From Nocardioides sp. zg-1228 (lineage in GTDB: Bacteria > Actinomycetota > Actinomycetes > Propionibacteriales > Nocardioidaceae), in assembly GCF_017086465.1 (NCBI RefSeq), contig NZ_CP070961.1, positions 1,240,001 through 1,304,000 on the forward strand: a DNA stretch of 64,000 nucleotides, read 5' to 3'. Position numbers and translations under genes: made by a program. Every line of letters begins with the position of its first letter. Positions within the stretch are counted from its first letter, which is position 1. This document shows, piece after piece, positions 23,488 to 30,447 of the stretch. The notes under the pieces were generated by a model that was not told where the DNA came from, searched no databases, and worked only from the letters and a program-made list of their open reading frames with translations.

Positions 23488-24201
23488 ATGGACGCACCAG
23501 CGACACCGGTCGTGCGCCGGATCGGGCTCCTCGGCGGGATGAGCTGGGAGAGCTCGGCGCTCTACTACGCGATCGTCAACGAGGCCGTCCGCGACCGGCT
23601 CGGCGGCTACCACTCGGCGCGGGTGGTGATGGCCTCGGTCGATTTCGCCGACGTCGAGGCACTCCAGGCGGCGGGCGACTGGGACGCGGCGGGCGCGCTG
23701 CTGGCGGCCGAGGCCGCGGCGCTCGAGTCGGCGGGCGCGGAGTGCCTGGTGCTGTGCACCAACACGATGCACAAGGTGGCCGGGGCGATCGAGGCGGCGA
23801 TCCGGATCCCGTTGATCCACATCGTCGACGTGACCGCGGCAGCGGTCCGCGGCGCCGGGCTGCGCCGGGTCGCCCTGCTCGGCACGCGGTTCACCATGGA
23901 GCAGACGTTCGTGCGCGAGCGGCTCGCCGGCCACGGCGTGGAGGCGATCGTGCCCGCGGGCGACGACCTCGAGGTCGTGCACCGGGTGATCTACGACGAG
24001 CTGGTCCGCGGCGTCGTACGCCCGCAGTCGCGGGCGGCCTACGTCGACGTGGTCGCGCGGCTGGTCGCCCGCGGCGCCGAGGGCGTGGTGCTCGGCTGCA
24101 CCGAGATCGAGCTGCTGCTCGGCCCCGACGACGTCGACGTCCCGGTCTTCGCCACCACCCGCCTCCACGCGCTGGCGGCCGTCGACTTCGCGCTGGCCTG
24201 A
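23488..24201 (+). CDS. aspartate/glutamate racemase family protein
   Basis: 237 residues from ATG 23488. PLP-independent racemase fold with both catalytic cysteines: LVLCTNTMHKVA (about residue 90) and VLGCTEIELL (about 200). N-terminal IGLLGGMSWESSALYYAIVN matches the aspartate racemase (RacX/YgeA) branch. It would interconvert D- and L-amino acids, probably with broad specificity. The weak GGGG before ATG is the only ribosome-binding signal; an earlier in-frame ATG at 23473 is possible. Convergent with ACC deaminase. Confidence 0.88.
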   Translation: MDAPATPVVRRIGLLGGMSWESSALYYAIVNEAVRDRLGGYHSARVVMASVDFADVEALQAAGDWDAAGALLAAEAAALESAGAECLVLCTNTMHKVAGAIEAAIRIPLIHIVDVTAAAVRGAGLRRVALLGTRFTMEQTFVRERLAGHGVEAIVPAGDDLEVVHRVIYDELVRGVVRPQSRAAYVDVVARLVARGAEGVVLGCTEIELLLGPDDVDVPVFATTRLHALAAVDFALA

Positions 24202-24232
24202 CGTCGCCCCGGCCCCGGGGAGCGGCGGTCGG

Positions 24233-25288
24233 TCAGCCCGGCGCCGGCCAGAGGGAGTGGTAGGCGTTGACGGCCGGCTGACCGCCCAGGTGGGCGTCGA
24301 GCACGTGCGAGTCGCGGGGGATGTCGCCGGCGCTCACCAGGTCGACCAGGCCGGCGAGCGACTTCCCCTCGTAGACCGGGTCGGTGATCATCGCCTCGAG
24401 CTGCGCGCCCAGCGCCATCGCCTCCATCGTCGCGTCGACCGGGATCCCGTAGAGGTCGCCCGCCCACCCCTCGAGCACCGTGACCTCGTCGTCGCGCAGG
24501 TCGCGGCCGAGCTCGATGAGCTCGGCGGTGTGCCGCGCGATGCGCTCGACCTGGTCGCGGGTCCTGTCGATGGTCGCGCTGGCGTCGATGCCGAGGACGC
24601 GGCGGCGGACGCCGGTGAGGTCCTCGAGGGCCGCGAAGCCGGCGACCATGCCCGCGTGGGTGGAGCCGGTCACCGTGCAGACGACGATCGTGTCGAAGGT
24701 GACGCCGAGCGCCTGCTCCTGCTCGGCCAGCTCGAAGGCCCAGCGGGCGAAGCCGAGGCCGCCGAGCCGGTGCTCGCTCGCGCCGGCCGGGATGGCGTAC
24801 GGCGTGCCGCCGGCCTCCTCGACCTCGCGGATCGCGTCCTTCCACGAGTCGCGGATGCCGATGTCGAAGCCGCTCGGGTCGAGCCGGGAGTCGGCGCCCA
24901 TCATGCGGCTGAGCAGGATGTTGCCGACCTGCGTGGCGGCCGGGTCGTCCCACGGCACCCACCTCTCCTGCACCAGGCGGCACTTCAGGCCGAGGTGGGC
25001 GGCGACGGCGGCCACCTGGCGGGTGTGGTTGGACTGGTAGCCGCCGATGGAGACCAGCGTGTCTGCGCCGCTGGCCAGCACGTCGGGGACGATGTACTCG
25101 AGCTTGCGGACCTTGTTGCCGCCGTAGGCCAGGCCGCTGCTGACGTCCTCGCGCTTGGCCCACACCTGCGCCCCGCCACCGCGGGCGGCGAGGTGCTCGC
25201 TCAGGCGCCGGAGGTGGTGCACGGGCGAGGGTCCGAAGGTGAGCGGGTGGCGCTCGAACCGGTCGAGGATCACGGGGTCTCCCTGCAT
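24233..25288 (-). CDS. acdS: 1-aminocyclopropane-1-carboxylate (ACC) deaminase
   Basis: 351 residues, close to the usual 338-345. PLP fold II enzyme: [16 protein letters not shown] start, PLP lysine in [51 protein letters not shown], phosphate-binding VTGSTHAGM, and [13 protein letters not shown], which holds the Tyr-Glu pair that distinguishes true ACC deaminases from D-cysteine desulfhydrases. It cleaves ACC to alpha-ketobutyrate and ammonia; in soil actinobacteria this lowers plant ethylene. Stand-alone gene; the usual AcdR regulator is not visible nearby. Confidence 0.9.
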   Translation of the reverse strand: MQGDPVILDRFERHPLTFGPSPVHHLRRLSEHLAARGGGAQVWAKREDVSSGLAYGGNKVRKLEYIVPDVLASGADTLVSIGGYQSNHTRQVAAVAAHLGLKCRLVQERWVPWDDPAATQVGNILLSRMMGADSRLDPSGFDIGIRDSWKDAIREVEEAGGTPYAIPAGASEHRLGGLGFARWAFELAEQEQALGVTFDTIVVCTVTGSTHAGMVAGFAALEDLTGVRRRVLGIDASATIDRTRDQVERIARHTAELIELGRDLRDDEVTVLEGWAGDLYGIPVDATMEAMALGAQLEAMITDPVYEGKSLAGLVDLVSAGDIPRDSHVLDAHLGGQPAVNAYHSLWPAPG

Positions 25289-25324
25289 CGGGGTGGGTCC
25301 CTCAATATGGCGGACCGGTCAAGG

Positions 25325-25330
25325 GGGTAC
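25325..25330 (+). promoter_or_regulatory. GGGTAC -10 element, leaderless
   Basis: GGGTAC followed by 9 nt and ATG 25340, same spacing as the stress-type promoters at 7149 and 13497; no clear -35. Confidence 0.35.
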
Positions 25331-25339
25331 CCACCGACC

Positions 25340-26005
25340 ATGCCCTCGCTCGCCACCCGCGCCGTCGTGCGCTCCTTCGCCGCGCTCGCCGCGGCCCGCT
25401 CCGCGCCGGCGTTCCATCCCCGCGGCGTGGTGTACGAGGGTCGCGCCGAGGTGCACGGCGCCGGGCCGCTGCCGGTGGGCGTGGTGCACTGCCTGGTCCG
25501 GCTCTCGAAGGGCATCGGCACGCCGCGCGGGGTGCCGGACCTGCTCGGCCTCGGCGTCCGCCTGCTCCACGACCCGCCCGTCGACGTGCTGTGCACGACG
25601 GCGCCGGGGGGCGCGCGGTGGCAGCGCTACCTGCTCGCGCCGGGGATGCGGTGGGGCGGCGCGACGCTGACCTCCCTGATGTGGTGGCGCTCGCCGTCGG
25701 GGGAGCGGCTCCAGGTCGTCGTGGACGTGCCCGACCCGCGCCTGGACTCGCCGGAGCCCGACGTGCTCGTCGGGCGGCTGCCCGTCGACCTCACCCTGCG
25801 CGTCGTGGGGGCGGGCGGTGACGTGCAGACGGCCACGGTCCGGGTGGAGCGCCGGTCCGAGGCGCCGCGTCCCGACCTCGACCCGGTGCTGCACCGGCCG
25901 CGGCCGTGGCGGCTCGGCCCGCACTGGCTGGCCGCGGTGCGCGAGCGTGCGTACGTCGGCAGTCGCGCGGGCCAGCCGCGGAAGGGCGGGGAGGGCGCAC
26001 ACTGA
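25340..26005 (+). CDS. hypothetical protein, possible catalase-fold relative
   Basis: 221 residues. HPRGVVYEGRAEVHGAGPLP, LVRLSKGIGTPRGVPDLLGLGVRLL and LMWWRSPSGERLQVVVDV segments. The phrase R-S-K/G-x-GxP--PDxLGLAVRL recalls the beta-barrel of catalase-like proteins, but the catalytic His/Asn and heme tyrosine region is not evident, so a non-catalytic relative is the most I would say. ATG may be leaderless from the GGGTAC element. Its stop is 4 bp from the CDF transporter start, so the two are co-transcribed. Confidence 0.6.
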   Translation: MPSLATRAVVRSFAALAAARSAPAFHPRGVVYEGRAEVHGAGPLPVGVVHCLVRLSKGIGTPRGVPDLLGLGVRLLHDPPVDVLCTTAPGGARWQRYLLAPGMRWGGATLTSLMWWRSPSGERLQVVVDVPDPRLDSPEPDVLVGRLPVDLTLRVVGAGGDVQTATVRVERRSEAPRPDLDPVLHRPRPWRLGPHWLAAVRERAYVGSRAGQPRKGGEGAH

Positions 26006-26009
26006 GGTC

Positions 26010-26948
26010 ATGCTGACCGTCATCGTGGCGCTCACCGCCAACGCGATCCTGGCCGTGCTCAAGACCGTCGCCGCGGTCGTCACCGGCTCCGCGTCGATGG
26101 TCGCCGAGGCCTCGCACTCCTGGGCCGACACCGGCAACGAGATCTTCCTGGTGGTGGCCGAGCGCAGGTCGGACAAGCCGCCCGACGACGAGCACCCCCT
26201 CGGCTACGGCCGTGCCGCCTACGTGTGGTCGATGATCGCCGCGTTCGGCCTGTTCGCCGTCGGCGCGGCGGTGTCGGTCATCCACGGGATCCAGTCGCTC
26301 GGCGCCGACGAGCGCGACGCCGACTACCTGTGGGCCTACCTCGTGCTGGGCGCCGCGTTCGTGCTCGAGGGCACGTCGTTCCTCCAGGCCCGCCGGGAGG
26401 TCAGGCGGGGCGCGCTCTCGGCGAAGGTGAGCGGGGCGCAGTTCGTGGACCAGACGTCCGACCCGACGCTGCGGGGGGTCTTCTTCGAGGACGCCGCGGC
26501 GCTGGTCGGCATCGTCATCGCGATCTCCGGGCTGGCGCTGCACCAGGTCACCGGCGACGCCGCGTGGGACGCGATCGGGTCGATCCTCGTCGGCCTGCTG
26601 CTCGGCTTCATCGCGATCTACCTGCTGCGCCGCAACATGGCGTTCCTCGTCGGCCAGGTCGCCGATCCGCGCATCTACGCCTCGGTGCTCCGCTGGCTGG
26701 AGGAGCGACCCGAGGTGCAGTCGGTCAACACCCTGCACCTGGAGTACGTCGGCCCGGAGCGGCTCTTCCTCGTCGGGTCGGTCGACCTGGTCGGCGACCA
26801 CGTCGAGAGCGAGGCCGCCGAGCAGCTGCAGCGGCTCGAGGACGAGCTCGCGCAACGCCCGGACATCATGCGGGCGGTGCTGTCGCTGGCCGCGCCGGGG
26901 CGCCCGCCGAGCGTCGTACGCGTGCCCGGGAACATCCACGATGGTTGA
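26010..26948 (+). CDS. cation diffusion facilitator family transporter
   Basis: 312 residues, six predicted membrane helices. Helix II carries SHSWADTGNE (HSxxD-type metal site) and helix V GVFFEDAAALVGIVIAI (ExxD/ED site). After about residue 205 comes the cytoplasmic ferredoxin-like domain (DPRIYASVLRWLEERPEVQSV). CDF proteins export divalent metals (Zn, Mn, Fe, Co) by proton antiport. Metal unknown. Starts 4 bp after the catalase-like hypothetical gene, with GAGG 3 nt upstream of the ATG. Confidence 0.88.
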   Translation: MLTVIVALTANAILAVLKTVAAVVTGSASMVAEASHSWADTGNEIFLVVAERRSDKPPDDEHPLGYGRAAYVWSMIAAFGLFAVGAAVSVIHGIQSLGADERDADYLWAYLVLGAAFVLEGTSFLQARREVRRGALSAKVSGAQFVDQTSDPTLRGVFFEDAAALVGIVIAISGLALHQVTGDAAWDAIGSILVGLLLGFIAIYLLRRNMAFLVGQVADPRIYASVLRWLEERPEVQSVNTLHLEYVGPERLFLVGSVDLVGDHVESEAAEQLQRLEDELAQRPDIMRAVLSLAAPGRPPSVVRVPGNIHDG

Positions 26949-26962
26949 GCGTTGAACCAGTC

Positions 26963-27985
26963 ATGAAGAAGATCGGGTTCCTCAACTTCGGCCACTGGAC
27001 CGACTCGCCGCAGTCCGCGGTGCGCTCGGCCTCCGACACGCTCCTGCAGTCGATCGACCTCGCCGTGGCCGCCGAGGAGCTCGGCGCGGACGGTGCGTAC
27101 TTCCGCGTGCACCACTTCGCCCGCCAGCTCGCCTCGCCGTTCCCGCTGCTGGCCGCCGTCGGCGCGCGCACCAGCCGGATCGAGATCGGCACCGGCGTGA
27201 TCGACATGCGCTACGAGAACCCTCTCTACATGGCCGAGGACGCCGGCTCGGCAGACCTCATCGCCGGCGGCAGGCTGCAGCTCGGCATCAGCCGCGGGTC
27301 ACCGGAGCAGGTGATCGAGGGGTGGCGCTACTTCGGCTACGCCCCCGCCGAGGGCGAGGACCAGGCCGAGATGGCCCGCCGCCACACCGAGGTGCTGCTG
27401 CAGGTGCTGGAGGGCGAGGGGTTCGCCCAGCCCAACCCGCGCCCGATGTTCCCCAACCCGCCCGGCCTGCTGCGCATCGAGCCGCACTCCGAGGGCCTGC
27501 GCGAGCGCATCTGGTGGGGCGCCGCCTCCGACGCCACCGCCCGGTGGGCGGCGGAGAAGGGCATGCACCTGATGAGCTCCACGCTCAAGGCCGACGAGAC
27601 GGGCGAGCCCTTCCACGTCCAGCAGCGCAAGCAGATCGAGGTGTTCCGCGAGGCCTGGCGCGAGGCCGGGCACGCGGGCGAGCCGCGGGTGTCGGTCAGC
27701 CGCTCGATCATGCCGATCACCACCGACCTCGACCGGATGTACTTCGGCCACGAGGGCAGCAGCTCCGACCAGTTCGGCCAGATCGAGGCCAACCTGCGCG
27801 CGGTCTTCGGCAAGACCTACGCCGCCGAGCCCGACGTGCTGGTCGAGGAGCTCGCCGGCGACGAGGCGGTCGCCGCCGCCGACACGCTCCTGCTCACGGT
27901 GCCCAACCAGCTCGGGGTCGACTACAACGCGCACCTGCTGGAGTCGGTGCTCACCGACGTGGCCCCCGGCCTCGGCTGGCGCTGA
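26963..27985 (+). CDS. LLM-class flavin-dependent oxidoreductase
   Basis: 340 residues, luciferase-like monooxygenase TIM barrel: ADGAYFRVHHFARQLASPFPLLAAVGARTSRIEIGTGVIDMRY is the classic beta3-beta4 region (shown in part: RVHHFARQLASPFPLL), then GGRLQLGISRGSPEQ and IWWGAASDATARWAAEKG. Uses FMN or F420; which one cannot be decided. Substrate unknown. 14 bp after the CDF gene, so possibly in the same transcript. Ends upstream of a repeat-rich convergent terminator region. Confidence 0.85.
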   Translation: MKKIGFLNFGHWTDSPQSAVRSASDTLLQSIDLAVAAEELGADGAYFRVHHFARQLASPFPLLAAVGARTSRIEIGTGVIDMRYENPLYMAEDAGSADLIAGGRLQLGISRGSPEQVIEGWRYFGYAPAEGEDQAEMARRHTEVLLQVLEGEGFAQPNPRPMFPNPPGLLRIEPHSEGLRERIWWGAASDATARWAAEKGMHLMSSTLKADETGEPFHVQQRKQIEVFREAWREAGHAGEPRVSVSRSIMPITTDLDRMYFGHEGSSSDQFGQIEANLRAVFGKTYAAEPDVLVEELAGDEAVAAADTLLLTVPNQLGVDYNAHLLESVLTDVAPGLGWR

Positions 27986-28043
27986 CTCCGCTGGGCGCGG
28001 CCGCTCGGCGTACGTCCTCGGGCCGGACTTGGAGGGCGAGTCG

Positions 28044-28079
28044 GACACCTGGAGGCCTTCGCAACCCCCTCCAGGTGTC
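28044..28079. terminator. 12-bp inverted repeat between convergent genes
   Basis: GACACCTGGAGG (28044-28055) and CCTCCAGGTGTC (28068-28079) pair perfectly with a 12-nt loop, 58 bp past the LLM gene stop; likely terminator for one or both convergent genes. Confidence 0.5.
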
Positions 28080-28084
28080 GAACT

Positions 28085-28100
28085 CCCCGCTCGAGCGGGG
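28085..28100. terminator. perfect 16-bp palindrome
   Basis: CCCCGCTCGAGCGGGG, self-complementary, immediately after the inverted repeat and overlapping the first 27-bp direct repeat. Confidence 0.4.
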
Positions 28101-28146
28101 ACTCCGACGAGGGCGGGCGGAGCGGGGACTCCGACGAGGGCGGGCG
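28093..28146. repeat. two exact 27-bp direct repeats
   Basis: Units 28093-28119 and 28120-28146 are identical (each begins GAGCGGGGACTCCGACGAGG). They fill the gap between the convergent LLM genes and lie next to the terminator hairpins. Confidence 0.8.
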
Positions 28147-28162
28147 GAGCAACCCCGCGGGG

Positions 28163-29149
28163 TCAGGGGGCGGCGGCCCGGAGCTTGTCGAGGAGCGGCC
28201 GGGCGGCCTCGGTGAGGAAGCGGTCCTGGCCCTCGTCGCCGACCTGCACGAGCGCCACGTCGGTGAAGCCCGCCTCCCAGTAGGCCGAGACGGCCTCGAC
28301 GATCTTGTCGAGGTCGGGCCCGCAGGGGATCGACTCCGCGACGTCCTCGGGGCGGACGAAGGTCGTCGCGCCGGAGAAGCCGGCGGGGGTGGGGAGGTCG
28401 GCGTTGACCGACCAGCCGCCGCCGAACCAGCGGAACTGCTCGTGGGCGCGCGCGAGGGCCGCGTCCTCGTCGGGGTCCCAGCAGATGGGGATCTGGCCGA
28501 CCGCGCGGGCTCCGTCGCCGATGCGCGGGGCCCCGTCGACGGAGTTCCACGACTCCACGATCTCCGCCTTGGGCTCGACGGCCACCAGGTGGTCGGCCAG
28601 GGGCGCGAAGCGCTCGATCGCGCGATCGCCGGCCACGGCGACGCCGATGTCGACGCCCTGCTCGGGAATGTCCCAGACCCGGGCGGAGTCGACCTGGAAG
28701 AACTCGCCGCGGTGGTCGACCAGGTCGCCGGTGTGCAGCGCGCGGATGACCTCGATGGCCTCGGCCAGCATGTCCTGCCGTTCGGCGAGCGCCGGCCAGC
28801 CCTGGCCCACCACGTGCTCGTTGAGGTTCTCCCCGCTGCCGAGGCCGAGGACGAACCTGCCCTCGGCGAGGATCTGCAGCGTCGCGGACTTCTGCGCCAC
28901 CACGGCCGGGTGGTAGCGCAGGGTCGGGCACGTCACGTAGGTCATCAGCCCGACCTGCTCGGTCGCCTGCGCCACCGCTCCCAGCGTCGTCCAGGCGTAC
29001 GGGGCGTGCCCCTGCTCGGTCAGCCACGGGGAGTAGTGGTCGCTCATCACCTCGAAGTCGAAGCCGGCCCGCTCCGCGGCGACGGCGTACGACACCAGCT
29101 CCCGCGGGCCGCTCTGCTCGGTCATCAGGGTGTAGCCGAAACGCGTCAT
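28163..29149 (-). CDS. F420-dependent LLM-class oxidoreductase (TIGR03557-like)
   Basis: 328 residues. Luciferase-like fold; the opening RFGYTLMTEQSGPRELVSYAVAAE and FDFEVMSDHYSPWLTEQGHAPYAW (in part) match the actinobacterial F420-dependent TIGR03557 group related to F420-dependent glucose-6-phosphate dehydrogenase. GLGSGENLNEHVVGQGWP is the typical cofactor-loop motif. Substrate unknown. No ribosome-binding site, but TACCGT ends 6 nt before the ATG, so probably leaderless. Convergent with the LLM gene at 26963. Confidence 0.86.
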   Translation of the reverse strand: MTRFGYTLMTEQSGPRELVSYAVAAERAGFDFEVMSDHYSPWLTEQGHAPYAWTTLGAVAQATEQVGLMTYVTCPTLRYHPAVVAQKSATLQILAEGRFVLGLGSGENLNEHVVGQGWPALAERQDMLAEAIEVIRALHTGDLVDHRGEFFQVDSARVWDIPEQGVDIGVAVAGDRAIERFAPLADHLVAVEPKAEIVESWNSVDGAPRIGDGARAVGQIPICWDPDEDAALARAHEQFRWFGGGWSVNADLPTPAGFSGATTFVRPEDVAESIPCGPDLDKIVEAVSAYWEAGFTDVALVQVGDEGQDRFLTEAARPLLDKLRAAAP

Positions 29150-29155
29150 GCTGCG

Positions 29156-29161
29156 ACGGTA
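29156..29161 (-). promoter_or_regulatory. leaderless -10 element
   Basis: TACCGT (TANNNT) with 6 nt to ATG 29149 and no ribosome-binding site. Confidence 0.4.
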
Positions 29162-29257
29162 GCCAGCCGCCGCAGGGCACCCACCACCCGGCGAGGTGAG
29201 GTGTGCGCGCGGGCCTGCTGGTTGTGTGGAGGGTCCCCGACGAAGCAGGAGGCACGC

Positions 29258-29470
29258 ATGAGCGGCACCGACGGACACGACGATCAGCAGGACCAGCAGG
29301 ACGGGCAGGTCTCCGAGATGGCCGCGGCCGGCGGTGAGCCCGAGCCGATCAGCTCCGGCGACTCCGTGGCCGGGCAGCCCGACCCCCACCCCGGCGAGGT
29401 CGACGAGGGCGCGCAAGGACCCGACGCGATCCCGGACGACCCGACCGGCGAGCACCCCCACAAGCCCTGA
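29258..29470 (+). CDS. small acidic hypothetical protein
   Basis: 70 residues, rich in Asp, Gln, Gly and Pro (DDQQDQQDGQVSEMAAAGG, DPHPGEVDEGAQGPDAIPDD), no hydrophobic segment; likely disordered. Supported by AGGAGG 5 nt before the ATG. No family recognised. Divergent from the F420-dependent LLM gene. Confidence 0.6.
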   Translation: MSGTDGHDDQQDQQDGQVSEMAAAGGEPEPISSGDSVAGQPDPHPGEVDEGAQGPDAIPDDPTGEHPHKP

Positions 29471-29523
29471 GCCCACCGGCCCCCTGGGCCGGGACCCGCA
29501 CGCTGGTCCTGTAGGAACGTCCC

Positions 29524-30180
29524 ATGAGCCGACCAGTGATCGTCGTCGTGGGTGCCGGTCCGGGCGTGAGCGGGTCGCTCGCGCGCCGCTCCGCCGACGA
29601 GGGGTACGACGTGGCGCTGCTCGGCCAGGACCAGCACGTCCTCGACGACCTCGCGGCCGACCTCGAGCGCCGGGGCGCCACGGTCGGGCACGCCCGCGTG
29701 GACGTCACCGACGACGAGGCCACCCGGGCGGCCGTACGCCGGTTCGGCGAGCACAGCGGCCGGATCGACGTGCTGCACTTCAACCCCAGCGTCTTCCGGC
29801 AGAAGGACCCGCTGGAGCTCACCGTCGCCGAGCTGCTCGCCGACGTCGCGCTGGGAGTGGGTGCGCTGCTGACGGCCGTGCAGGCAGCGCGGCCCTTCAT
29901 GTCGGCCGGCGCGCGGATCAGCGTGACCGGCAGCGTGGCCGCCGACGAGCCGTGGGAGGGCGCGGCGTCCCTCGGCGTGCAGAAGGCCGGCGTGCGCAAC
30001 CTCGTGCAGAGCATCGACAAGACGCTCGCGCCCCACGGGATCCGCGCCGTCTCGGTGACGGTGCGCGGCGCCCTGGCACGCGAGGGCGCGTTCGCCCCGG
30101 ACCGGGTCGCCGAGGCGCTGTGGTCGGCCGTGAGGACGGACGAGGCCGACTGGCGCTCCGAGGTCCCCTACGACGGATGA
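29524..30180 (+). CDS. short-chain dehydrogenase/reductase-like protein with altered active site
   Basis: 218 residues. Rossmann fold with GAGPGVSGSLARRSA and VDVTDDEATR. Ser is present in ISVTGSVAAD, but the YxxxK motif reads LGVQK (in AASLGVQKAGV): Lys kept, catalytic Tyr replaced by Leu. The NNAG motif is also altered (FNPSVF). So it may bind NAD(P) without ordinary SDR catalysis, or use another proton donor. ATG has AGGAACG upstream. Convergent with the small PLDc_N-type gene. Confidence 0.78.
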   Translation: MSRPVIVVVGAGPGVSGSLARRSADEGYDVALLGQDQHVLDDLAADLERRGATVGHARVDVTDDEATRAAVRRFGEHSGRIDVLHFNPSVFRQKDPLELTVAELLADVALGVGALLTAVQAARPFMSAGARISVTGSVAADEPWEGAASLGVQKAGVRNLVQSIDKTLAPHGIRAVSVTVRGALAREGAFAPDRVAEALWSAVRTDEADWRSEVPYDG

Positions 30181-30190
30181 GGCGCGGGCC

Positions 30191-30409
30191 TCAGCCCTTG
30201 CGGCCGAGGACGAGGTAGGCGATCGGGCCGACCGGCTGCACCGACAGCGCCGGTACCCACAGCAGCTTGGGCCCGCGCACCTGGTCGGAGGGGCGCCGTT
30301 TGAGGTCGCGGGCGCACCAGGCGGTGAGGGCGACCTCGACGATCCCGGCCGCGGCGACGAGCTTCCTCTGGGTGGGCGTCAGGTCGCTCCACGACTTCTT
30401 CTGTGCCAT
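30191..30409 (-). CDS. small membrane protein, PLDc_N-like
   Basis: 72 residues. Two hydrophobic stretches (KLVAAAGIVEVALTAWCA and LLWVPALSVQPVGPIAYLVLG); the ending VQPVGPIAYLVLGRK matches the phospholipase-D-nuclease N-terminal (PLDc_N) two-helix module, often found alone in actinobacteria. Function unknown. TAGCGT ends 6 nt before the ATG, with no ribosome-binding site, so probably leaderless. Confidence 0.75.
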   Translation of the reverse strand: MAQKKSWSDLTPTQRKLVAAAGIVEVALTAWCARDLKRRPSDQVRGPKLLWVPALSVQPVGPIAYLVLGRKG

Positions 30410-30415
30410 GGCCGC

Positions 30416-30421
30416 ACGCTA
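30416..30421 (-). promoter_or_regulatory. leaderless -10 element
   Basis: TAGCGT (TANNNT) with 6 nt to ATG 30409. Confidence 0.38.
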
Positions 30422-30447
30422 CCGGGGCCGGCGCCGGGCCGGCGCGC

